Shown here one piece after another: positions 13,179-23,920 of a stretch of 64,000 bases of DNA. Source of the stretch: Endocalyx cinctus (Eukaryota; Ascomycota; Sordariomycetes; Amphisphaeriales; Apiosporaceae); assembly GCA_001600455.1 (NCBI GenBank), contig BCKC01000006.1, forward strand, positions 2,356,001 to 2,420,000. The letters are read 5' to 3'. Each line of letters opens with the position of its first letter. The first letter of the stretch is position 1. Position numbers and translations under genes: made by a program. The notes under the pieces were generated by a model. The model had not been told where the DNA came from. It saw only the letters and a program-made list of their open reading frames with translations, and searched no databases.

Positions 13179-15167
13179 TAAGAATTTTAGTTTGATTTTA
13201 TTTACAAATTTACATACTAGGATTACAATACATTTCTGCTGACATAAAAAGTACCAAGTACTTCTATTATTTACCTAGGTAATTATTTGCGGTTCATCGT
13301 TCACCATTAAACCTACTACAGTAATCCATTTTATCCATATGAATGATTCTTATATGAAGGGTCTCTGAATTGAAAGGTTATCTCCCAATCTCCTGTAATA
13401 AACGGACAAAAATGACATGGGTATATGCATGATAGAATTTTTCGGTATCAGTTCCTACCCAATACTGTGGATACATCACTTTAACTACTTGTACGTACGG
13501 AGTACATAAGAAACTGACCACGCCACATACTACTATTTCTAACTTCCAACCCCAAGGGGAATCCTTTGAATTAGTCTAAGTTAGGCACCTTCTTGAGCCA
13601 TCACAAGTGTCGTGTGTTTATTTAGAAGATTTAAACCGGAATATCCATAATCCTTAAACTCCCTTCTCTTCCCAGCCGTCGTTACTTTGTTCAACGTTGT
13701 GAGAAGATAGCAAGATCCAGCTACTCATGTTCAGTGGCGATGCCGATAAGTTGGTTGTTTGTATCCCACAAGTGTCACCACACATGGCTTATGCCGAAGC
13801 TTTTTACGCAGTACTACAATCTTCAGGCCTTGCAAAGCACACAAGGTGATCAGTGCTTGTAGCTGATAATTTAGAGCTTGTTACCTCCCAATAAAGTAGG
13901 AGAAATCGTATCAGGCTCCTGTGGGATGCTGTATATATGCTCTTGGCCTGAGGGTATCCAGCTGCAGCTATAGAGAGTTGGATTCTACGCTTAGTAATGG
14001 GGATTGGAGACTGCTCGTGGAGCGATCCGTCACTCTCGGGTGTAACGGCTGGAGAGCTTGTTGGACAATTTGGATTGGACTCTAGGCTATATCAAGTTCA
14101 AAATCTAATGAAAGCTAATAAGGGAATCGCTTCACCAGAAGCTGATGTGACGTAAATATATACAGAGTTCTGACTAATTGCATGCTGGGCAACGCAAGAT
14201 GCGGGAGTTCAAGCGAGACTTTACATACTAGCTTGGGAGAAAAAAACAGCCTACTTCTTTTGCGGCTCACCGAGGTGACCATCGAGACGATAGGTTCTTG
14301 TTATCGCCAAGATTCAGCATATCACACCCTTACGTCTCACACGCGGTTCTATTCACCGATATGTTTGTTAGAACCTACAGCTAACGTGGCTCTTGATTTG
14401 GTAGGAGTATTTCGGTTTAGTGAAACAGGCTACTTTCCTTTGTTACGCTCGATAGGCCATATTATTTTATCCATAGTGTAGGCTTCCCTTTAACAGTTCA
14501 GTTTCACAGGAAAGGAAAGTGGCACAGCTGGATACATCCTGCAATGTCCGTTGGGTTTAATAGGCCAGAAACATGTGGCTAGGGCAACTAGGGGCTTGCT
14601 CTGGTATGTATCGATTTCTAGGATGGTACGCAAGGCCAAACTTCATTCATAACATAGAACAAAACAAAATTCTACAATATACGGAGCATTGTATATATTA
14701 TCCTCCCTTTATGATGACTAGTGCAAGCATCTTAGAAGCACTTGGTATATATAGGCTCCGGTCAGCCTCGTTGTCCCCATTTTATCCTATTACTATTATT
14801 ATTTACAGTATGCATCCATATGTGTATAGATCTTGGATCGTACTGGTGTGGGCTTCATGGCTCCCTTAAATTATGGGTTGATGGGGTAATTATTGGTAAC
14901 GATAAGTACCTAGGTAGGTAAGTAGGTACTTACCTGTAAACTAACTGGATTGACGTTTGACAAAAGCCCGTTTTTAAGAAATTGTTTAAAGAGCTGTAAT
15001 AATATACAGTTTCTTCATATATACTTAAATTCTATTCCGTACCGAATATTGTTCTTTACGCGTCTTACATTATGGATATATCCTACAATTACCATAGTAC
15101 TACTGTAACTCTCTGTGAGTAGTACCTAATTTTCAAAGTTGATAGGTACTTAGGTACTTAACTTAAG

Positions 15168-15205
15168 TACTGTACTGTACTGGTCAAATAGAGTACAGTA
15201 CAGTA
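15168..15205. repeat. Perfect 14-bp inverted repeat, 10-bp loop
   Basis: Left arm TACTGTACTGTACT (15168-15181), spacer of 10 bp, right arm AGTACAGTACAGTA (15192-15205). Each arm is itself built from the unit TACTG/CAGTA. It lies about 560 bp upstream of the HECT gene start. Confidence 0.85.
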
Positions 15206-15764
15206 GGTTAGTAGACCAAACAGTGTACTACCTACCTAGGGTTCTTAGGTATCTACCCAAATTTAGTATACATGACTTACATATAAGTACTTACATAATT
15301 AAGTAATTAATTGGGCCCGATCAAGGAAAGGATCCTCTCCCCGACTTTGAAGATAGCACCTCCGTCGCGACATGCGGATCTTCTCTCAGCCTTCTCATAC
15401 TCCAAATACTTGATGTATTCCACCACTTTTAACCAAATTAGACATCAGATATCCAACATGACTATTTAGAGTTTAATTGTATTTCAACATTTTCATTTCT
15501 AAGCCTGTGCCTTTTTCTTTTCTTTTTCTTTCATTTTCTTCTTTCCTTTTACAGTGAATGTACAATATTTTATTCCACGATTTCCGGGCCACACGATGAA
15601 TACTCGATACTGAAATCATTGACTAGCATCTACTTCATTCTTCCTCCCAGCTGTGAATTTCATTCCCTCCCAGGCGCAACTATAAAAACTCTGAAATAGT
15701 TTGTCTATAATTCGTAACCCATCGGATCTTTCATTCTAGTTATCGCAAAATTTCAGTCCATTTC

Positions 15765-18700
15765 ATGACACAAAAGACGACTTCAAATATGCCCGCCGAC
15801 AGTGGCCCAGGCCATGATACCCTCGACGCCGATATCCTTGCTGCGCTCTGGGAACAAGTCCCCTTTCCACGATTACCTTTAGATGCCCCTGCCGAAATTA
15901 AAGAACTTGTCATCAATATAGAGAACCCAAAGAGAGTCTATACTATTCATCGCGCAAGTCGCCGTCACAATCTCCAACTCTTAGTTGAGAAGTAAGCTTT
16001 AACCTAGCAGACTGTACGCTATCCCTATTTAATATAATATTTACTAAGATTTTCTACCTCAGATTTATAGTCCAGCTTCGCTATGGCTGTGGTTTCAGCG
16101 CCTGTTCCACTTCGTCATGTTTTACTTGTAGGAAGCGACTCGCCGGCAAAACCCCAATCCGCCGATATAACCCAGCCAGCGCCAGAACCTTAGCTATATA
16201 TCTAGCAAGTCAAGATAATCCCGAAGTCCGATTGTGTCCTCATCTCCAGTCACCTACTCGAGCCAGCGATTCTCTTAACCAGCTCATTTTCAGTCCCAAG
16301 TACGCAAATGCTTCAACAGAAACAAACAAATCTCGAGTCGCGCCGAGGCATAGATCTGCGACCGGTGGGGATCATTCAGCTATGCGAAGTACGCAGTCAA
16401 CAAAAGATTCGGGACCTCGACCCCAGAGTTTGGATGGTGGATTTACTTCGAGTTTGTCAGAGAGAGGGGAAACGTCTACGGCTCGTGATAGGTCAGGTCA
16501 GATGCGTGTAACCGAAAAGGCCGTCAGTAAAGATTACCGCTCTTTTGCTGCCAATGTGTTTGGGACGATGGCATTCCGGATGCTTGAGTGGTTGACACCA
16601 AATGGCATGGAATCTATGTCGGAAAAGTCCGAAGCGGCAACCCGTTCGTTAAAAGTGAAGGCGGGGTTTTCCGCAGACATGTCCTCTTCAGACGACGATG
16701 AGAATGGTGAATTAGCGAAGCAGGTTCCTCGACAAGAGCAGGAAGCGGAGTATAAGGTAAACGGCTGCAATGTTTACGAAGACTTAACATCCGATGGCGC
16801 CCCAGACGGAACAGTCAACGGTTTCAGCCGCCCGCGGAGCCCGCATAGATCTTCGGTTCCAGGCGCATCCACTCTCCGGGATCGAAGATCGCACTCGAGG
16901 AAAAATTCTAACGCCAAAATTCGCACCTCATCTGGATCCATATCGCAGGTCAAGGTCGCGGTTGATGCTTTAGTAGAGTCGGCGGTTGACGATGGGGAGC
17001 TTTTGTCTCCGACAGCCCAGGCCACCCAACTCGAGCGTAGTTCGAAGGGCATCATTAGACCTCCGTCTACCATAGCCAGAACAACTTCTCCGCTAGTAAC
17101 GGAGAACATTTTGGATATACATCTTCAAGAAAGGCCGGTGGAAACAAACAATGAGGCCAACGAAAACGGATACCATGTCCAAACGGACGGCGTCTCTGGC
17201 GAAGATAATTCAAGCTGTGGAGAGACTCAGCATTCATCATCTTCGCCTGATGAGATACAAGATAAGAACAATGATGTTGATTTGGAGCAAACATCAGAGT
17301 TAGACAGCTACCTACCGCAGTCTCTTTCGCGTCTCAATGTCCAAGCCGTCAACTTTATTTGTGATATATTGCAAGAAGACGCTACCTCTGAGACTCACGT
17401 TTTTGACCCTCCGAGTATAAGCGGGTCTCTGAAACATTCTTCGAGTCGTCTTAAGTCATGGAAAAGAAAACGGAAGTCGCAAGCATCTTATCCTTACGAC
17501 TTGAAGCTCCAGTGGAAGCTCTTCGTGGAACAGAGCATATATAATGTACTAAGTGATCCTCAGGCTGTATTGGAATCGTTTACCAACCGAGATGGCACAT
17601 TCGATTCTCATACTCTCTGGTATTGCATGCTACGCTTGACAAGAGTTGCGCCAAGCCTCGTCTTTGATAGCCTCTGGATTGCCTTGGCAAGCACGTTTGC
17701 GCCACCCAAAAAATTGCAGTCCTCTAGATCACCCACCGCGAAAGTTTTCCCGAAAAGTCGAAAAGCGCTCTCGAATTCTGAAGCCGCTTCTCTCCTGCTA
17801 ATCTGCTTTCACGCACTGGTTGCGGCAGCACCTCTGGTACCTGACCCTAGGCAGCTCAACGATATGTCCCGTATTAGATCTCACGGCCTAATGCTTGCTG
17901 GTGGTGGTGCTGTAGCGAGGCAGCCGGTTTCTTTATGTTTGAAATATGAAGACGCATTCACCGACGACATGGCTCTCCGACTAGCCAGAAGACTTCTTGC
18001 AGCTATCCCTACTCGCCGCTACTTTGACGAACTAATCGAACTTGACTTAGACGCCGACGAGGACTCCGTAAAAACGGATGTGGTAGAAGCGCTATTGACT
18101 TCTTTTGAGACTTCAGTAGCCTCGCCATTATCATTTTCGCAGGGCGAGAGGAGTATGCACGAGACTCGATTACCACTCTTACTACTTGACTGGGCACGAG
18201 CCGTCATGCTTCGGGATTGGGATGGAAACCCCGAGGTTCCTAAAGATGGACCATTTGGCGGTGCTCTGGCACTTATCGCGGCGCTACGTAAGTTAAACTA
18301 TAGTAATTCACAGAGTCAAGAACTAACGAGACACCAGACCTTCGACGTCAATCTTTGCTGTTGGGAGACGTACATTTCCGTTCCGAATACTTTGGTGATC
18401 GGCTTGACTTGATACAGATGCCGGTTTCATGGCTATCCTTCACGTCGACTAGGCAGAAAGCCCACCTTCTAGACTACCCTTATATATTCAGCCCCTCGTC
18501 GTTGGTCTCATACTTTCGAGCTATTAACTTTTCGCGAATGAATCGCGCTTATGAAGAATCTGACTCTCTCCACAGCCGGATAAGTGTCATAATCGAGTCT
18601 AATAGCCTTGTAACCGAACCACACCAGAGACATATTCTTCAAGACCTTCTTAAGGTACCAGCTGCTAAGTACCTAATTCTATATATCAGTCGCGAATACG

Positions 18701-19882
18701 TTCTTAGTGAAGCCTTTGATCAACTCTGGAGACGTGAAGAGCGGGAACTTATGAGACCTTTGAAGGTCCGTCTAGGAGAAGACGAAGGCGAAGAGGGAAT
18801 TGACTCCGGAGGTGTGCAGCAAGAATTCTTTCGCCTCGCCATATCTGAAGCCCTTGATCCCAATTATGGCGGCTTCACTGTTGATGAGAGAACCCGAATG
18901 ACCTGGTTTCAGCCTGGATCTCTCCAGCCGGAGTGGAAGTTCGAGCTTATCGGCTTACTCGTATCTCTAGCTGTATATAACGGACTCACTCTCCCAATCA
19001 CCTTTCCCAAAGCATTGTATCAGAAACTATTGGGGGAACCGGTGACAGAACTGCATCACATCGCCGACGGATGGCCGGATTTAGCAAATGGCCTTACCAA
19101 TCTGCTCGAATGGGATGAGAAGGATGGCGCTGTTGAAGATGTATTTGTCCTCACGTACGAATTCTCCACATCCATGTACGGTCAACCCATATCTCGCCAA
19201 ATGGAGGATGCTTCAAAACGTAGTTCTTGGCCTCAGTTTCCTACTCACCCGGCTTCTTCGACACTCGCGGCGGAAAACCCAAGCGACGCTCCCCTCGTGA
19301 CGGCGGACAATCGCAACGCGTACGTTAGCGATTACATCCGTTACCTCACGGACGTATCCATCGCGCCGCAATTTGATGCGTTCGCGCGCGGGTTTCGGAC
19401 CTGCCTACACCCCAAGTCGCTCCAGCTGCTGACACCGTCGCTACTGCAGTCGATCGTGGAGGGAACACAGGAGATCGATATCGGCGAGCTCAGGCGCGCC
19501 GCTAGGTACGTGGGCTGGGACGCTTCGCACCGGACCGTCGCGCAGTTCTGGTCCATCGTCAAGAAATACGACGACCGCATGAAGAGAAAACTCCTCGAGT
19601 TCGTCACGGCCAGCGACCGCGTTCCCGTCGGCGGTGTCGCAAACGTCCAGTTCGTCATACAGAAGAACGGTGAGGAAGATGGCGAGGGAGGTCATCTGCC
19701 CACTGCTTACACTTGCTACGGCACGCTCCTCCTTCCCGAATATCGCGATAAGGAGGTCCTCAGGGAGAGGCTGGGAATGGCGTTGGAGAATGCTCAGGGT
19801 TTCGGGTTCGGCGTAAGTACTTTTTTTTTTTTCTGCTTCGGGGTTATTATTTATCTGATTTACTAACGTTTTCTTGTAGTGA
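15765..19882 (+). CDS. HECT-type E3 ubiquitin ligase with N-terminal AZUL zinc finger
   Basis: Transfers ubiquitin from E2 through its own cysteine to substrates. Exons: 15765-15991, 16063-18287, 18338-19812, 19880-19882; introns 71, 50 and 67 bp; 1,309 residues. Residues about 76-135 form a Cys-rich AZUL-like finger (YGCGFSACSTSSCFTC then LCPH), the fold known from UBE3A. A long Ser-rich, probably disordered stretch follows (about 150-500), then a helical region and the HECT domain (about 950-1309). The catalytic Cys sits in AYTCYGTLLLP (Cys1277), and the chain ends GFGFG, the usual HECT tail. The nearest known class is fungal Hul4-like/UBE3A-like ligases. The last intron lies exactly between the final Gly codon and the TGA stop. 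It converges on CCT5. Family assignment is firm, substrates unknown. Confidence 0.92.
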
Positions 19883-20868
19883 TTTTCAACACATATACCT
19901 CATTTTCTTTTTCTTGCTTTCTCCCTTTTGTTCTATTCTTCTTCTCTCGCGCTCTTCTTCTCTTGTGCTCTTCCTACCATTGTCTTATAACGGGAAAGGA
20001 ATTCAAGGTTAACTAGGTGTTTTTAATGATTACGGGGAGAAAAAAAAAGGGGGAAATCAATCTTGTGGTAAACATTTACTTTACATGCATATAATGAGGA
20101 GTTCAGAAGCTACAAAAAAAGGGGGGAAATGGGGTGCAAAGCTAAAGGAAAACGAAAACACGAAAAAAATGTAGGAGTTCATGATGATGAGCTGATGGTT
20201 GAAGGTGGGAAAAGAACAAAAAAAACCCATTGTCAATCCACAATAGGACAGCAGATACATGTAACGTATATAAATTAATATGACCTTCGTCTTCCTTTTT
20301 CCCCCCCTTTTCTTGTACGTACGGGTATACTACTACTACTTCTTCTACCTATCTACGCAATGACTTTACGTGCTATGTATTCGGCACTTGGAAACAAGAA
20401 GAAGACATTCAAAGCAGTCAAGTCTTAATCATAAAATAAATAGTTTTTCTTCTCTCTTTTAAGAAAGTGGTATCTCCTTTGTATTTTATTTTGATTCTCT
20501 CTCCCTTAAACTATCTCTCCATAACGACCCCCCTATTCTCCCCTTCAATATCTATGTTCATTCAGATGTAAGTTAGAAACTATCCACATAGAAAGACAGA
20601 CAGGATAAAAAAAAAATAAGACCCATCAATCTATTCTCATCAACCTGATTTATGTATGGTCTTTAATTTCTTTTTCATTATTTTCTAGATACCTCAATTC
20701 ATTATCTTACTTAGTTTTGATTGAAGAAATCAGAACGTTCCTCTTCTTTTTTTCAAAAAAAAAAAAAAAAAATATTGATTGATTAATTAATTTTTTATTT
20801 TATTTTTTAATTCAATCAACATCTTTTTTGTTTCCTATTTTTAATTTCTCTTTATTTTTTAAAAAAAA
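19883..20868. other. Convergent 3' intergenic region (HECT / CCT5)
   Basis: About 1 kb between two convergent stops. It is very AT-rich with many A or T runs (about 20036-20048, 20580-20617, 20755-20772, 20861-20868) and pyrimidine tracts. No open frame worth annotating; it presumably holds the 3' UTRs and poly(A) sites of both neighbours. Confidence 0.6.
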
Positions 20869-22786
20869 TTAAAACTCCTGATCGCCCAACCCGCTAACGA
20901 TGACGTTATTCACCTTGAGGACCATACGACACAGCTGGGTAGCGAGCATGAGCTGCTGCCTCTTGCCGATGAGGGGATCGATGACGAAGGCGTCCTTCAT
21001 GTCGTTGCTGCCTTTGTTCATGCAGTCGACGCCGAGCCGGCCGCGGCCGGCGTCGCCTCCCTTGACCTGCTGCGACTTGACCTCGGCCAGGGTCGCGATC
21101 GGGTTGAGGCCGCTGTTCTCGGCCAGCGCCATGGGCACGGCGTCGAGCGCCTCGGCGAAGGCCCGCATGGCGTACTGCTCCAGACCGGGCGTCTTCACCG
21201 CCGCGTCTTCGACCGCGAGGGAGCAGGCGATCTCGGCGGCGCCTCCGCCGTAGACGACGCGGTTGTCCCGCACGAGGTTGCGCACGACGCAGAGAGCGTC
21301 GTGTAGAGACCGGCGCGCCTCGTCGATGATCTAGGATGAAACAAAAACGTTAGTATACGCTATTTCTTTATCTTCAGATAAGAAAAAAAAGGGGGGGGAG
21401 AAAAACTATACCATCTTGTTGCTTCCTCTGACAAACACCGTCACAGCTCGGGTGTTAGCACATTCCTCGATCACGAGCATCTTCTCCCTCGTCGTGCCAA
21501 AAGTCATCTCTTTGACGATACCGGCGGTTCCCAGCTTCTCGGGCTTGAGGTCTTCGAATCGGGGCACGATTCTGCCGTTTGTAGCGATAGCGATCAACTC
21601 GATCTCGGGGCCGCCCACCCATCGTACGGCGGGCAGTTCGTTCTGCAGCAGGAGATGGTTCGCCTCGTCGTCGAAGCCCCACTGGCAGATGGCCAGGTTC
21701 GCGCCGGCGTCCTTGATCTGCTGGATCATCTCGATGAACTTTTCGCGCTCGTACGTCTGCAGCTTCTTGAACTCCTCCACCGACGCGATCTCGAGCTTGT
21801 GCTTGGTCTTGGGCTTGGGCGGCTCGAAGGCGCACGTGAGGATGGCGATCTTGGCGTCCCTGACCTCGGACGGCATCTGCGGGTGCGAGAAGTCCTTGTC
21901 GACGATGACGCCCTTCACCAGGATCGTGTCCTCGAGGGCGCCGCCGACCTTGCCGTCCACCTTGATCAGCTCGAAGTCGACGTCCTTCCTCTCGAGGTCG
22001 GCGACCGAGAGGACGGCGTCGACAGCGATGTTGGCGAACTGGTCGTGCGCTTTCGACACGATCTTGCTGCCCAGGCTCGTCCGGGCGACCTTGACGAGGT
22101 TCTCGGTGTCGTTTTTGCTAAATTTGATCTCGTCCGATATGCGGTCCAGCTCGGAAACGGCGATATCGCAGGCCTGGTCGTACCCGTCCGCTATCCGGAT
22201 GGGGTGGATACCCTTGTCTATCAGCTCGGCGGCTTGCTCGAGCAGGGCACCGGCCAAGACGACGACGCCGGTGGTACCGTCGCCGATCTCGTCGTCCTGT
22301 GATTTGGAAAGCTCTACCAGTAATTTTGCGACGTGGTTGGAAATTTCCATCTGTTGTAGAATGGTGGCACCGTCGTTCGTCACGGTAATGTCGCCGTCGG
22401 GGGAGATGAGGATCTTGTCGAGACCGCGAGGTCCCAGAGACGTCTTTACTATGTTCGCAACGGTTCGTGCGGCGAGGATGTGTGATTTGACGGCTTCGTT
22501 ACCATATTGACGTTTCTTTTTGCCTTGACTTTATAGCCCGACGAGTTAGCAGAGCACTCGTAGCTCGGAGGGGTTCACATACTCTCTAACAACGATAAAC
22601 GGCCGTCCCTGTTCATCTTTCATAACAGCCGCTGCGATATTTATTAGTAAGTGTCGCAAATAGTAGAGTACGGTGTCCAGTATATACCATTCGAGAGATC
22701 CAAATCTAGGTAGGCAGCATTAGTATAAACACCAAAGGAAAAAAAAAATTAGGATGGTGGGGTTATTATGACATACTCATCGCCAT
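20869..22786 (-). CDS. CCT5: T-complex protein 1 subunit epsilon (CCT5)
   Basis: One of eight subunits of the cytosolic CCT/TRiC chaperonin that folds actin, tubulin and other proteins using ATP. Exons (minus): 22786-22777, 22705-22688, 22631-22583, 22528-21412, 21330-20869; 551 residues, normal for the family. Visible chaperonin motifs: VTNDGATIL and [15 protein letters not shown] in the ATP site, and GGGAAEIA near the C-terminal part. The segments [14 protein letters not shown] and [12 protein letters not shown] mark the epsilon subunit rather than its paralogues. The first three coding exons are only 10, 18 and 49 nt. All splices keep phase and rebuild the conserved N-terminus ([20 protein letters not shown]). 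The start ATG at 22786 is the only one that fits this chain. Confidence 0.95.
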
Positions 22787-23920
22787 GTTGCCGGTTTTTC
22801 AGAGCTCTTTCGAGCTATTTCTCTATTTATAAGGATTATTATACACAGAAATAGACAAGTAAAGGGCTTTCACAGCTTGTGACAAAAGTTGAGAAAGAAA
22901 AGGTTGCTCGTATGAAGCTGTTTGTTGACTTTTCACCCTACATAGAAATTCTATCTACCACTACAAGCTGCCTGTGTGGTAGGCGGTAGACCTTCAAAAT
23001 CAAAATTCTTAGCGGGTATGCCCCACTATTACCTAACTGCGGAAAAACCCCATGCCGCTATCGCCCAGTTGCTGTACTGTCTTTACTGTCTTCTGTACTT
23101 GTACATATGCTATACGATTGCATGAAGCCCCTCCTTTTATTGCATAGATTACTTACCGCTACATGAATGATATTAAAGCTGTTTTTTTGAGGCTTAACTA
23201 ATAACCCCACCATCCTACTGAACCCCCAGACCCCTATCATGGCTGCCTACTATGGTGATCATAGTATGGTCAACATACCCTATGCCACAATGGAGGCGTT
23301 GGCCCTCATGACCAATATGTCTGAAGTATCGAAGACATCGCCATATATGTCAAACATGTACCGTAGGGGAAAGTTAGATGTGGAACTTATAAGAAAGGTG
23401 TACACTACCGCCCGAAAGAAAGAAGCTTCTATTCAGGAGAAGCAACGGTCAAATTTCGGTCTTCCTCCAACGCATATAACAAACATGACCTAAAAGGGAG
23501 AACGTTCTTCATTCCAACCTAACATAGGTATAGAAAGGAGCACATAATATATGTACGAAAATTATCATTATCCCCTGGCTATCCTAGGATGTCTTGGGTA
23601 ACAGGTTACAACTGATATAGACAGGGGGGAAAGGGGCAGTTCAGCAGTTGGCTGTCTACCAACTGCACTATTTCGATTTAGCGTCTTGTGCAGATCCCCT
23701 ATTGGAGCAGTCGTCCAGAAAAATATTTAGTGTAACCTAAGAGCACTTTAGATCACCTAAATTCCCTTTAAAAGCTCAAGCTATGACAACATTTACAACA
23801 TAACATAATCCTAAGCATAGCATCATCATACAGAAGCTGAATACAGAAGCCGAGCGTCACAAAAAAAAAAAAAAACCCCTAAAAAATCTATTTTGTAAAT
23901 AAACAAAGAAGAAGGAAAAT
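22787..23920. other. Intergenic region between CCT5 and FAA1 promoters
   Basis: Divergent promoters of CCT5 and FAA1, 1.1 kb. It holds one 84-codon open frame (listed separately). A 15-A run sits at about 23861-23875, some 45 bp upstream of the FAA1 start. No clear TATA box or named regulatory site seen. Confidence 0.5.
23239..23493 (+). CDS. Small Met-rich hypothetical ORF (84 aa)
   Basis: Open frame with a good start context (TATCATGG). The product is 84 residues with 10 Met, a basic middle (MYRRGKLDVELIRKVYTTARKK) and no membrane segment. I recognise no family. It lies between two divergent housekeeping genes, where UTRs would be expected. It could be a small orphan gene, an upstream ORF of FAA1, or chance; no intron or codon evidence separates these. 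Confidence 0.25.
   Translation: MAAYYGDHSMVNIPYATMEALALMTNMSEVSKTSPYMSNMYRRGKLDVELIRKVYTTARKKEASIQEKQRSNFGLPPTHITNMT

Larger units (their letters stand above)
12156..15764. other. Gene-free 3.6-kb accessory interval
   Basis: No convincing gene. Open frames here (e.g. 12669-12899, 14182-14481, 14573-14869) are under 100 codons, match no family I know and lack intron structure. The interval carries two 8-bp tandem repeats, a perfect 14-bp inverted repeat, and clusters of TAGGTAC/GTACCTA words near 14,905-14,940 and 15,120-15,245. It separates the PKS/transporter pair from the conserved block. The last 300 bp before 15765 are pyrimidine-rich (CTTTTTCTTTTC near 15,510), typical of a fungal promoter for the HECT gene. 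Confidence 0.6.

Noticed and set aside
14182..14869. Two open frames of about 100 codons
   Set aside because: No family resemblance, no conserved-looking motifs, AT-rich surroundings full of short repeats.
12156..15764. Possible transposon or helitron remnant in the gene-free interval
   Set aside because: No terminal inverted repeats with target duplication, no transposase or reverse-transcriptase text, and the inverted repeat at 15168 is a simple hairpin.
21655..22302. 215-codon frame antisense to CCT5 (also 364 codons at 21416-22510)
   Set aside because: Both lie opposite a confidently conserved CCT5 exon and have the low-complexity composition of a complementary strand.
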